The translations under genes and the position numbers were made by a program. This document shows, piece by piece, positions 1-6,982 of a stretch of 64,000 bases of DNA. The notes under the pieces are model-generated. The model ran no database searches. It was not told the origin of the DNA and was given only the letters and a program-made list of their open reading frames with translations. Source of the stretch: Clostridia bacterium. GTDB lineage: Bacteria; Bacillota; Clostridia; Lachnospirales; Lachnospiraceae. Positions within the stretch are counted from its first letter, which is position 1, and every line of letters begins with the position of its first letter. Location of the stretch: NCBI GenBank assembly GCA_910574255.1, contig CAJTAK010000002.1, positions 310,001 to 374,000 on the forward strand. Reading direction: 5' to 3'.

Positions 1-46
1 ATTCAGTTCTATGACTGGAGAGCTTTCTTTGCACTAAAAAATAAAC

Positions 47-75
47 TGGTAATTTTTGTACCGGCATGCTATAAT
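47..75 (+). promoter_or_regulatory. Extended -10 promoter of the hemerythrin gene
   Basis: TGCTATAAT at 67-75 is a perfect extended -10 box. The -35 region (around 47-52) is poor, as expected for an extended -10 promoter. It lies 37 bases before the GTG start at 113, so the in-frame ATG at 56 is upstream of the transcription start and cannot be the start codon. Confidence 0.7.
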
Positions 76-112
76 GGAAAATCATAAACGCCGTAATAAA
101 GGAGGTTTTCAC

Positions 113-526
113 GTGGTACATTATATGGAGTTTACAGATGATCTGGTGACAGGAAACACCTTGATTGACGGGCAGCATCAGGAACTGATCGGAAAAATCA
201 ACGATTTGCTGAGAGCCTGCGAAACGGGGGACGGCAAGGTAAAAGCCTTAAAAACCCTGGATTATCTGGAGGAGTACACGAATTTTCACTTTTCCCAGGA
301 GGAAGCACTCCAGGAGGAAATCGGATATCCGGGTCTTAAGGAGCATCAGGCAAAGCATCAGGAGTTTGTACAGAGCATAAAGGAACTGTATGAGATGCTG
401 GAAGATCAGGAAGGTCCCACAGATGCCTTTGTTCAGCAGGTGAATAAAAACGTGGTGGATTGGTTTGTCAATCATATCCAAGGCTTTGACCGTTTGGTAG
501 CGGAGTATAAGAAATCTGCAAAATAA
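113..526 (+). CDS. Bacteriohemerythrin (hemerythrin-fold O2-binding protein)
   Basis: A small cytoplasmic four-helix protein that binds oxygen at a non-haem di-iron site, commonly used by anaerobes for O2 sensing, storage or scavenging. All seven iron ligands of the family are visible in the 138-residue product: H22, H59, E63 (in HFSQE), H78 and H82 (in HQAKH), H121 and D126 (in HIQGFD). The GTG start at 113 is chosen because AAAGGAGG ends 7 bases upstream and a perfect extended -10 sits at 67-75; an earlier in-frame ATG at 56 lies inside that promoter. It appears to be monocistronic, with an inverted-repeat element starting 30 bases after the stop. Function by family; physiological role in this strain is inferred. 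Confidence 0.9.
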   Translation: MVHYMEFTDDLVTGNTLIDGQHQELIGKINDLLRACETGDGKVKALKTLDYLEEYTNFHFSQEEALQEEIGYPGLKEHQAKHQEFVQSIKELYEMLEDQEGPTDAFVQQVNKNVVDWFVNHIQGFDRLVAEYKKSAK

Positions 527-556
527 TCGGGATTTCTGCAAAAAATTGAAATGGCT

Positions 557-731
557 GAAAAAGAGGGCTGTCGGGAAATAAGACAGAAGACTTTTCTGAT
601 ACCCAGTGTCCGGCTGTTTGTGTACAGACTGTCCGAACGTTGTAATAAGGAGGGACCCACAAGGTGGGAGGATTCCTTATTGCTAAGGGTATAGAAATGG
701 CTGATGTCTTATTTCACGCCAGCCCCTTTTT
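557..731. repeat. MITE-like inverted-repeat element, family 1, copy A
   Basis: The ends are inverted repeats: GGCTGTCGGGAAATAAGACA on the left (566-585) and its near-complement GTCTTATTTCACGCCAGCCC on the right (706-725). Inside are a shared arm (TTTTCTGATACCCAGTGTCC), a partial palindrome and a private hairpin around AATAAGGA...TCCTTATT (642-684). A second copy at 40487-40679 shares both ends but has a different interior, and one arm recurs at 62524-62563. No transposase is encoded. The right end touches the stop codon of the response-regulator gene on the minus strand and may serve as its terminator. Confidence 0.8.
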
Positions 732-1290
732 ATTCCTTTCCCCAGCAATATCCCGTCCCCCACACAGTCTCAATATATTCCGCCTTTGTATGCTCCTTAA
801 GCTTCTTTCGAATCCGGCGGACCAGCTCTGTCACCACCCGGCTGTCCCCCTCGCCGTCGTATCCGCAGATTCGCTCATAGATCCGCTCTCTGTCAAAAAC
901 CTGTCCGGGATGCATGGAAAGAAACTCTATGATGTCATATTCCAATTTGGTCAATACCAGACAATTTTCTCCCACCTGCACGGTCCGTGCGGTATAATCA
1001 ATGGACAATTCCCCCAAAAATCGGTATTTGGACTTTGTTCTATGCCGTTCCTCCCGCTTTAAACGGGCAATAATCCTGGCTTCCAGCTCCTTTAGGCTAA
1101 AGGGCTTTAAGATATAATCATCCCCGCCGGAAAGCAGGCCGTTTACCCGATCCTGCTCATCCTCAGCCCTCTTTAACGCCTCGTGACCGTCCTCTGCCGT
1201 AAGTACGGAATATTTTCGAATCTCCAGATAGCTTTTCAACATTTTCAAAAGTGCTTTATCATCATCCACAATGAGAATGGTGTAGCTCAT
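730..1290 (-). CDS. OmpR/PhoB-type response regulator with truncated receiver
   Basis: DNA-binding response regulator of the winged-helix OmpR/PhoB family, 186 residues against about 225-230 usual. The N-terminus (ILIVDDDKALLKML) and the end of the receiver (GGDDYILKPFS, with the switch Lys) are present, but the segment between EALKRAEDEQ and DRVNGLLSGG lacks about 40 residues. That segment normally carries the phospho-acceptor Asp and the conserved Thr/Ser. The C-terminal winged helix (about residues 90-186, ending ETVWGTGYCW) looks complete. It follows the LysM fragment by about 30 bases in the same direction and no histidine kinase is adjacent. Either it is a decayed gene or a phosphorylation-independent DNA-binding protein. 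An error-free in-frame deletion is seen; loss of phosphorylation is inferred. Confidence 0.8.
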   Translation of the reverse strand: MSYTILIVDDDKALLKMLKSYLEIRKYSVLTAEDGHEALKRAEDEQDRVNGLLSGGDDYILKPFSLKELEARIIARLKREERHRTKSKYRFLGELSIDYTARTVQVGENCLVLTKLEYDIIEFLSMHPGQVFDRERIYERICGYDGEGDSRVVTELVRRIRKKLKEHTKAEYIETVWGTGYCWGKE

Positions 1291-1319
1291 GTGTTCTTAA
1301 CTCTTTTCTCCTATCCTCA

Positions 1320-1673
1320 CTATACCAGCCACTCCCTTGGAATCTTAAGCATCTGCCCGGGAATCAGCAATTCCGGATTCTCAATCTCATTGACAGCCAT
1401 AAGCTCCGGATAGCGGTTCCCGTCTCCCGTATATTCCTCCGCCAGTGTATACAGACAATCCCCTCTCTCCACTCTGCGTTCACAGGGCATCCAGGTAAAA
1501 TCCGTTAAAAATTCATCCACCTCAAAGAGGGAGGGCCGATAATTATCTCCCTTATTTGTAAATACCATCAGCCATTCCGCTTTATAGCCTGTCTCTTCTG
1601 AATACTGAATAGGCAGTGCCACTACGTTATCAATCATTCCATATCTGTCCCCAACCGCCGCACGAGCCAGCAT
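1320..1673 (-). pseudogene. LysM-containing C-terminal part, cut off by an in-frame TAG
   Basis: The segment encodes a short domain followed by a LysM cell-wall-binding module (about the last 45 residues, RGDCLYTLAEEY ... LIPGQMLKIP). It is in exactly the same frame as the GLUG-repeat gene upstream, separated only by one TAG and eleven sense codons. No ribosome site precedes its first ATG at 1673. The most economical reading is that 1320-3287 was one gene and a CAG-to-TAG change separated the LysM anchor from the GLUG domain. Whether the downstream part is still made is unknown. Confidence 0.65.
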
Positions 1674-1706
1674 ATCATCCCGATAGTGTACCAGCCAGGT
1701 CCCTGG

Positions 1707-3287
1707 CTACCTGCTCTTTTTGGAGATCATGGTTCTCACATGAACATCATCCTTGTAGCTCTGTCCCGGGTGGAGCCAGTGAGCCCCTTCGATTCCAAGC
1801 CATACCTCATGTCCCGTATCCTTTACAAAGTTTCCATGCTCATCCAGATAATCCTCAATATCCGTAAGATCCCCCGGAACCCGCAAAAGCCATACCTGTA
1901 ATTTTGAAAGCTCCCCCTCCGGCTCTTCTTTGGTCTCCTGCTCCATGCAGAGGGCATAGGGCGACACCTGACGAATGGAATATCCGGGCTCTCCCTTAAG
2001 AAAGAACTCCTCACACAGATACGCATCCTCCCGTCCCGCCGTAAGCTCAGATTCCGTCACTCCAAGAGGAATCAGCGGCAGCTTCTCTTTCGCTTCCTCC
2101 AAATCAAACTCCCAATTATTCCCAACACCGGAAACACTCTCATGATCCGCCATCCAGCGTTCCAGTTCCTCCGGATTAAGCTCCGTCACACTCTCATGAC
2201 GCATGGAGCCTTTTGCCGTACCCTCTAAGGTGACACAGCCGCTGACCGTATGAATCCAGAAAAGGGTATCTCCGGCAATGGCATAGGTATCCTCCACACC
2301 CTCCTCCAGAATGGAAATATTCCCTTTATTATAGCAGTTTTCCAGGTTATTCCACCCCATATGGCCACAGATTCCCCCTGCCCTGGCTCTCTCATACCAG
2401 TCCGGTTCCTCCGGATAAATATACCCTTTCTGGTATTGAACCGACACCTCTCCCTCATTTCCGCACTCATAGATATTGGCACAGTCATTGTAGGCACAGA
2501 TGCCCCCGGCCTCCCATGTTCCACGCACATTTCCATAATTCACACAATTTCGAATCTCCGGAACAATGGGGTCCTCCTCACTCTCTCCCTCCAGAACCTT
2601 GCATTTGCTAAGGCCTGCAATGCCTCCGGCGCCATAGTCCCCAAGGCTCTCCACCACAACCTCCGCCCGGTTCACACAATTCTCAATAAGGCCGCGGTTG
2701 ATCCCGGCCATGCCTCCCACATAGCAGTCCGTTCCCTCTACCCGCCCCCTTGTCTCACAGTTTCGGATGGTTCCATAATTTATCATACAGAGCATGCCTA
2801 CGCCATACTCATCCATTTCCCACACAAGGGACGGTGCCTCAAAGGTAAGGTTTCTCACCTCCCCCTGCCGTTCGATGCAGACAAACATTCCATTGCCGGC
2901 CTCCATAGCCCAGGTGATTGTATGACCGTTCCCCTCAAAGGTTCCGTTGTAATTCAAAATCGCCTGGCGGATATAGGGGTGCCCCTTTAAGCGATACCTC
3001 TCATCCTCCTGCATATTCAGATCCGCCATCAGCCTGGCATCCACCGCCGCAGCCGCCTCATAGTCCTCTTCTTCCTTTGAGGCCCGATTCATATAGCCTG
3101 CAAAGCGAAGATAATCCTTGGCATTATAGATCTCAAATACCCCATCCGCATAGCAGGGATCTTCCTCTATGGATGCACATAGGGGATCTTCTGCAGTCTC
3201 CCGAAATCCCAGCGGTACGGGAAGAAAAAAGGCAGCTATTGACAGCAACAGTACGGCTCCCAAAATAACTTTCCAGCGTAATGTCAT
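1707..3287 (-). CDS. Secreted GLUG-repeat protein, C-terminally truncated by TAG
   Basis: A membrane-anchored or exported protein. Residues 1-25 form a signal/transmembrane segment (WKVILGAVLLLSIAAFFLPV). From about residue 120 to 330 there are repeated Gly-rich beta-solenoid units (GGMAGINRG, GAGGIAGLSK, GGICAYND, GGICGHMG), each followed by an xxNCxN pattern, as in GLUG-motif proteins of Firmicute surface proteins. The ATG at 3287 is preceded by GGAGGG at good spacing; the ATG 30 bases earlier has none. The stop at 1707-1709 is a TAG after which the same frame continues into a LysM domain, so the present product has probably lost its wall anchor. No enzymatic role is evident. Confidence 0.75.
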   Translation of the reverse strand: MTLRWKVILGAVLLLSIAAFFLPVPLGFRETAEDPLCASIEEDPCYADGVFEIYNAKDYLRFAGYMNRASKEEEDYEAAAAVDARLMADLNMQEDERYRLKGHPYIRQAILNYNGTFEGNGHTITWAMEAGNGMFVCIERQGEVRNLTFEAPSLVWEMDEYGVGMLCMINYGTIRNCETRGRVEGTDCYVGGMAGINRGLIENCVNRAEVVVESLGDYGAGGIAGLSKCKVLEGESEEDPIVPEIRNCVNYGNVRGTWEAGGICAYNDCANIYECGNEGEVSVQYQKGYIYPEEPDWYERARAGGICGHMGWNNLENCYNKGNISILEEGVEDTYAIAGDTLFWIHTVSGCVTLEGTAKGSMRHESVTELNPEELERWMADHESVSGVGNNWEFDLEEAKEKLPLIPLGVTESELTAGREDAYLCEEFFLKGEPGYSIRQVSPYALCMEQETKEEPEGELSKLQVWLLRVPGDLTDIEDYLDEHGNFVKDTGHEVWLGIEGAHWLHPGQSYKDDVHVRTMISKKSR

Positions 3288-3486
3288 GTTCTGCCCTCCG
3301 TTTCTGGTATTTGGCATTTTATTTTTTCCTGGTTTTACATTCCAGTTATTTTCCCTTTGCCATCTTTATTATGACACTTGTTTTTCTTAATGCCAATAGA
3401 TATTTCTAATATTTTATCGTCTTATTTCGTAATGCAGGCAATGAAAAAGCACTATCCAAATCCATGAATAATGCTTCCTTTCATCC
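3288..3486. other. AT-rich intergenic region
   Basis: About 200 bases between the GLUG gene and the PIN toxin gene. It must hold the promoter of the GLUG operon on the minus strand; TATTAT and TAATAT-like boxes are present but none is convincing. No coding potential seen. Confidence 0.4.
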
Positions 3487-3897
3487 CTATTTCATAACTG
3501 TCAAAAAATCCTCCGGCGAAATTGCCGGAACCTCCGAATTACTAAAATCAGCCGCATTTCTTGTAACAATATATTTTGCTCCGATATTTTTTGCACACCG
3601 ATCCTGCAGGCAGTCTTCAAAATCCTTGAACTTCGTCATTCGGATTGCCCTTAGCACCTCATCATGATTTACTCCTGCCACTGTCAGAAATTCACATATA
3701 TCAATAAGCCATTTTCTTCTCATATCCTCCGGAATCTTCCGTAGAATATACCACAAATTCGGAATCGAATGAAATGCAATATATCCTGTTAATTCTCCAC
3801 TGGCACATTTTTCAATCACCTTTGAAGACGCCTCAAAGAATGGCTCTCTGGTAGTAAGAAAATCTATGATTACATTTGTATCAATTAATATTACCAT
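3487..3897 (-). CDS. PIN-domain ribonuclease toxin
   Basis: Toxin component of a type II toxin-antitoxin pair, a Mg-dependent PIN-fold RNase of 136 residues. The N-terminal strand MVILIDTNVIIDFL carries the first catalytic Asp, and further acidic residues lie in the middle and near residue 95 (DFEDCLQDRCAKNIGAKYIVTRNAADF), typical of PIN domains. The ATG at 3897 is chosen because it gives the canonical PIN N-terminus and overlaps the end of the upstream antitoxin gene by 17 bases, implying translational coupling. The RNA target is unknown. Confidence 0.85.
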   Translation of the reverse strand: MVILIDTNVIIDFLTTREPFFEASSKVIEKCASGELTGYIAFHSIPNLWYILRKIPEDMRRKWLIDICEFLTVAGVNHDEVLRAIRMTKFKDFEDCLQDRCAKNIGAKYIVTRNAADFSNSEVPAISPEDFLTVMK

Positions 3898-4147
3898 ATC
3901 TCTCAGCTCTCGCCTCCTCCAACTCCCGTTCCGGATCAAAATCCTCCGGCAGATATTTCTTTATTTCAGTTCTGGCATCCTCCAGCCGCATAAAAGCCCG
4001 CATCTTAGCATTTTCATTCATGGGCCTGACAGATGCCGCATAGGATTGCTGGGGCATCAGTCTTTGGATAATCTCTATGAGAAAGCGTATATTATCATCT
4101 GACAATCCACTTATCATCTGTACTGCCTGCTTCTGTAAATCCGACAT
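3881..4147 (-). CDS. Antitoxin partner of the PIN toxin
   Basis: An 88-residue, charged, helix-rich protein ending in an acidic/basic C-terminal tail (RTEIKKYLPEDFDPERELEEARAERYG), the part that in comparable antitoxins wraps around the PIN toxin. It directly precedes and overlaps the toxin gene. AAAGGAGTGAG precedes the ATG. No recognisable DNA-binding motif is obvious by eye, but the 5' leader carries a tandem palindromic repeat that could be its operator. Identification rests mainly on the overlap and on size, not on a clear family match. Confidence 0.75.
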   Translation of the reverse strand: MSDLQKQAVQMISGLSDDNIRFLIEIIQRLMPQQSYAASVRPMNENAKMRAFMRLEDARTEIKKYLPEDFDPERELEEARAERYGNIN

Positions 4148-4160
4148 AACAACTCACTCC

Positions 4161-4262
4161 TTTCCTTAGATCTGCACATGTTTTTTGTGCATAAAGGGAT
4201 ACCCGTAGGGTGTTTCCTTAGATCTGCACATGCTTTTTGTGCATAGAGATACTCGCAGGGTG
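4161..4262. repeat. Two tandem 50-52 bp repeats in the leader of the toxin-antitoxin operon
   Basis: Units 4161-4212 and 4213-4262 are nearly identical, each holding TTTCCTTAGATCTGCACATG and a small palindrome TGCACA...TGTGCA, then a GATACCCGTAGGGTG segment. A third unit begins (TTTCCTTG) at 4263. They lie 14-115 bases upstream of the antitoxin start. A candidate operator array or leader RNA; the GTACCCGTAGGGTAT motif recurs near 60219. Confidence 0.7.
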
Positions 4263-4327
4263 TTTCCTTGCCTTTCATTATAGCTGATCCAATTAAAAAT
4301 GCAACCGCCATCCCTATCCCCACCCAC

Positions 4328-4380
4328 AAAAACGGAGCTGCCGCTCCAATAGCTTAACAGCTATTTTCACAACAGCTCCC
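4328..4380 (-). terminator. Nested hairpin with T-run after the Uma2 fragment
   Basis: GGAGCTG (4334-4340) pairs with CAGCTCC (4373-4379), enclosing a second stem AATAGC...GCTATT. On the minus strand the hairpin is followed by GTTTTTG. It lies directly after the stop of the Uma2 fragment. Confidence 0.5.
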
Positions 4381-4620
4381 CTATTCTTCTATCTCCTGCT
4401 GCCTGTACAACTCCATCTTCTCGCCACGATCATAATTTTCCGTAGTAGGTGAAATTACCTCCATAACAAAGCGGGGCGCATCAATAAAGGTATTTCCACG
4501 CCTTGATTTTATACGGCAATTTATGGATGCATCTGGAATAACGGCTTTTTCTTCTTCGTCATCTGTTTTGAACCTATATTGTACATTATCTGAAAAAACG
4601 TAGCAGGTACTATTTTTCAT
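4381..4620 (-). pseudogene. Uma2-family nuclease fragment
   Basis: A 79-residue internal piece of a Uma2 (DUF820) PD-(D/E)XK protein, about 180-190 residues when complete. The core strands with the motif AVIPDASINCR and PRFVMEVISPTT (Asp and Glu of the nuclease site) and the start of helix DRGEKMELYRQQEIEE are present. The N-terminal 40-50 residues and everything after EIEE (normally followed by YW) are missing. Its 5' edge coincides with a palindromic element at 4633-4684 and its 3' edge with a terminator-like hairpin. Probably non-functional. Confidence 0.75.
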
Positions 4621-4632
4621 CTGTTTTCATTA

Positions 4633-4684
4633 CTAGTAGTCCGTATCGGAAATATGCACAAGGATTTCCGGTACGGACTACTAG
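4633..4684. mobile_element. Short MITE-like palindrome, family 2 (TA-flanked)
   Basis: CTAGTAGTCCGTA-TCGGAAAT at the left is complementary to ATTTCCGG-TACGGACTACTAG at the right, around a 10-base loop ATGCACAAGG. The arm matches the terminal repeats of the 164-bp element at 62171-62334 over about 35 bases (TAGTRGTCYGTAYCRGAAA, then CTTGTGCATATTTC), so this looks like an internally collapsed copy. It lies between two gene fragments. Confidence 0.7.
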
Positions 4685-4858
4685 GATTTCCAGAAGTACC
4701 AGGGTCAAAGCCCGCAGGAAATCCGTTATCAGCTGGGAGAAAAGATTTGCATGAACATAATAATTCACAGTTTGGGGCAGACCATCGAAACCATTAAAAA
4801 ATACTCATCATTAAAAACGGCTTTTCAGGAGCTTATGCACAATTGCGGCTATCTATAA
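4685..4858 (+). pseudogene. C-terminal fragment of an unidentified gene
   Basis: A 57-codon open stretch without a start codon, reading DFQKYQGQSPQEIRYQLG, then MNIIIHSLGQTIETIKKY, ending HNCGYL and TAA. The residue composition looks like real protein rather than a shadow frame. An in-frame TAG lies exactly at the edge of the adjacent palindromic element, so the 5' part of the gene is absent. I do not recognise the family. Confidence 0.4.
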
Positions 4859-4905
4859 AAAGTTGTAAAGTGCTGCGTATAAAATCAAAAAAGGATATTT
4901 AAAGG

Positions 4906-4938
4906 AAAACGAGAGGTGCACTTTCAACCTCCCGTTTT
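4906..4938 (-). terminator. Intrinsic terminator of the Rpn-type gene
   Basis: On the minus strand AAAACGGGAGG pairs with CCTCTCGTTTT around an 11-base loop and is followed by CCTTTAAAT. It starts 10 bases after the stop codon. Confidence 0.65.
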
Positions 4939-4948
4939 GCTTTTCTCA

Positions 4949-5923
4949 TTATACGGATACAATCTCTTTCCCTGAAAGAACGGCTTCTACTTCCGCTTCT
5001 TCCTTATCCAATATGTTCGCTATCTCTTTCGGAGTGAAGCCCTTTTGTCTCATTTGCAAAATCATGTTCGCCAAGGCTTTTGCCTCTCCCTCTGCTTTGC
5101 CTTCCAATAAAGCCGCTTCCCAGATACCTTCGCTTAAATTGCACATATTGTCTATATCCCTCCTTATCTCATCTTCCACCGGGATCTCAAACTCCCTTTC
5201 CATGATTCCAAGCTTCTCCTCTGCATCCAGCTCGGCGGAAAACAACACGCCCAGAAGCCGATGAAGCTCCTGCTCCTCCTCTGGCTCTTTCAATTCCTTC
5301 GACAATCCAATTAATATGACGTTGAACATGTTCATATTCCCATCCGGTTCGTAAGAGCCCAGAAGCTTATCCTGAGTAAGATGCACATGGGTCAGTGAAT
5401 TATCCTCCATGTTCATCAAAAGCCAGATGGAATATACGGGCAGAATGTCATTGAAATTTGATTTTTCAAAATCCCTTCCCTTTTGTGAGGATATGAGCCG
5501 GCTCACATAAAAGCCCGCACGGTTTAAAATGGAATACTGCAAAGGCTTTTTCTGCTGTGCTTCACAATTAATAATGATCTGTGAAAGGCCGTCTTTCGTC
5601 CTCACATAGAATACAATATCGAACCTTACCAGCCCTTCATTGACTTCCCCATTCTCCGTATTAAAGCCAACCAGTCTCTCATTGCCTTCCTTGTTCCTTC
5701 CGTTTTTTCCATTAGTAAGCCCCGGCTCCACCGGGACACTGCCAATCATTGGCGTCCCCTCAATCAAAGGAACAACCTCCTTCGGGGACATGCCCTTAAA
5801 TTCAGGGACCGTTTTTATCAGGATATGCGCCAGTATGATTTTCTGTCCCAGCAGCCGTTTTGCCGTCTCGTCATACTGCGCCTTCTGCCCTGCCGAAACA
5901 ACGGCATTTTTGATCTCTGTCAT
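4949..5923 (-). CDS. Rpn-family PD-(D/E)XK nuclease (transposase_31-like)
   Basis: A 324-residue protein of the recombination-promoting nuclease group. The PD-(D/E)XK core is at about residues 95-135: RFDIVFYVRTKDGLSQII supplies the Asp, and INCEAQ the Glu followed by the Gln that replaces Lys in this group. The N-terminal 60 residues carry the usual helical start (AKRLLGQKIILAHIL). The C-terminus (LLEGKAEGEAKALANMILQM then GFTPKEIANIL) is the repeat-prone helical tail common to Lachnospiraceae members. It appears intact and monocistronic with its own terminator. These genes are often multicopy and are suspected phage-defence or recombination factors; that role is not shown here. Confidence 0.8.
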   Translation of the reverse strand: MTEIKNAVVSAGQKAQYDETAKRLLGQKIILAHILIKTVPEFKGMSPKEVVPLIEGTPMIGSVPVEPGLTNGKNGRNKEGNERLVGFNTENGEVNEGLVRFDIVFYVRTKDGLSQIIINCEAQQKKPLQYSILNRAGFYVSRLISSQKGRDFEKSNFNDILPVYSIWLLMNMEDNSLTHVHLTQDKLLGSYEPDGNMNMFNVILIGLSKELKEPEEEQELHRLLGVLFSAELDAEEKLGIMEREFEIPVEDEIRRDIDNMCNLSEGIWEAALLEGKAEGEAKALANMILQMRQKGFTPKEIANILDKEEAEVEAVLSGKEIVSV

Positions 5924-6070
5924 AAAATATCTCCTTTTATGCCTTTTATTATACAGTACATGCCGGTTTTATTCAATCCTTATCTAATGCTCACTCAGGG
6001 TTGTTTCATGAAGGATTCCAAATGACAACTTTTATTATGAACCTGCTGTCAGTCGGTTCGGAATCCGTTT

Positions 6071-6210
6071 TCAGCACATGGAAAGGTCCACCCCCGTTTT
6101 TTTCAGCAGCCGTTCCTGTTCCGGCCTCAGTTTCCTTTCTTTTGTAAGGTAAGTTTCCGGTGACCCCTTCCGGCGTAATGATACCGATATAGGTATCTAC
6201 CGGCTGGGGG
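6071..6210 (-). pseudogene. Possible C-terminal gene remnant in the 5924-6403 gap
   Basis: On the minus strand one frame reads SLRRKGSPETYLTKERKLRP then EQERLLKKTGVDLSMC and a stop at 6071-6073, preceded by an in-frame stop. The composition looks like the tail of a real protein, but there is no start. I do not recognise it. The rest of the gap holds the palindromes at 6251-6297 and the terminator at 6302-6349. Confidence 0.25.
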
Positions 6211-6250
6211 TATTTCTTTCCGGGGACACGTCTGGATGTCCGCTTATAGA

Positions 6251-6297
6251 GATAATAGGTATCACATACCTATACTATATAGATATTATACCTATAC
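6251..6297. promoter_or_regulatory. Clustered ATAGGTAT/ATACCTAT palindromes
   Basis: ATAGGTATCACATACCTAT is a near-perfect palindrome, followed within 25 bases by another ATACCTAT copy and by TATACTATATAG / TATTATACC boxes resembling a promoter. Looks like an operator-promoter for a gene no longer present next to it. Confidence 0.35.
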
Positions 6298-6301
6298 GAG
6301 A

Positions 6302-6349
6302 CAAAAAAATCGAGGGATATGGAAAATATGTATAGCTTCCATATCCCTC
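6302..6349 (-). terminator. Intrinsic terminator of the PTS-ubiDX operon
   Basis: GAGGGATATGGAA (6312-) pairs with TTCCATATCCCTC (-6349); on the minus strand the hairpin is followed by GATTTTTTTG. It lies 55 bases after the ubiX stop. Confidence 0.85.
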
Positions 6350-6403
6350 ATAAAAATGCCGTATCTATTAGTTTCGATTATTCTTCGTGAAACAACCCTG
6401 CCT

Positions 6404-6982
6404 CTATGAAAACATCCCCTGCCACTCCCACATATCCTCACACAAGCCAAATTGCCCAAGTATCCGCTCCGCCACATACCCGGTACATTCTTCCAAAGTA
6501 ACGGGTCTGCGGTAATAGGTCAGCATGGGCGGCATAATCATTATCCCCATCTGGCTAAGTTCATACAGATTCTTAAGATGAATCGTACTTAAGGGCGATT
6601 CCCTTGCTACCAATACCATCTTCCTGCCCTCTTTTATCGTCACATCCGCAGCCCGAAGCAGCAGATTGTCACTGTATCCGGAGGCAATTCCCGCCACGGT
6701 TTTCATGGAGCAGGGAACAATCACCATCCCCTCAAACCGGAAGCTTCCGGATGCCGGCGCAGCCCCTATGTCTTCATTTCCATAACAGACATCCACAAGG
6801 TCCGCCAGCTCCTTTGGCGTAAGGTCCGTCTCCTGCTCCAGTGTAAGCCTTGCTCCCCGTGTCACAATCAAATGGCTCTCTACCGTATCTATTTTCCGCA
6901 ATTTCTTCAGCAGCTCTACAGTAATCGGCGCTCCTGAAGCTCCGCTCATGCCGATCAGCAGTCTCTTTTTCCTCACAGCCAT
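6404..6982 (-). CDS. ubiX: UbiX-type flavin prenyltransferase
   Basis: Makes prenylated FMN, the cofactor of UbiD decarboxylases, by joining a dimethylallyl group to FMN. The 192-residue product has the GMSGASGAPITVELL nucleotide-binding start, the SGYSDNLLLRAADVTIKEGRK segment and the phosphate-binding RESPLS motif near residue 130, all typical of UbiX/Pad1 proteins. The gene overlaps the end of ubiD by 10 bases, as expected for a coupled cofactor-enzyme pair. It is the last gene of the five-gene operon. Confidence 0.92.
   Translation of the reverse strand: MAVRKKRLLIGMSGASGAPITVELLKKLRKIDTVESHLIVTRGARLTLEQETDLTPKELADLVDVCYGNEDIGAAPASGSFRFEGMVIVPCSMKTVAGIASGYSDNLLLRAADVTIKEGRKMVLVARESPLSTIHLKNLYELSQMGIMIMPPMLTYYRRPVTLEECTGYVAERILGQFGLCEDMWEWQGMFS

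Noticed and set aside
664-1062. Plus-strand ORF opposite the response regulator
   Set aside because: Shadow of the minus-strand gene; no ribosome site and composition of an antisense frame.
1707-1709. TAG as pyrrolysine codon
   Set aside because: No pyl genes or methylamine methyltransferases seen; a simple nonsense change is more likely.
4114-4329. 71-codon minus-strand ORF ahead of the antitoxin gene
   Set aside because: It consists of the two tandem leader repeats read as peptide and overlaps the antitoxin start; no ribosome site.
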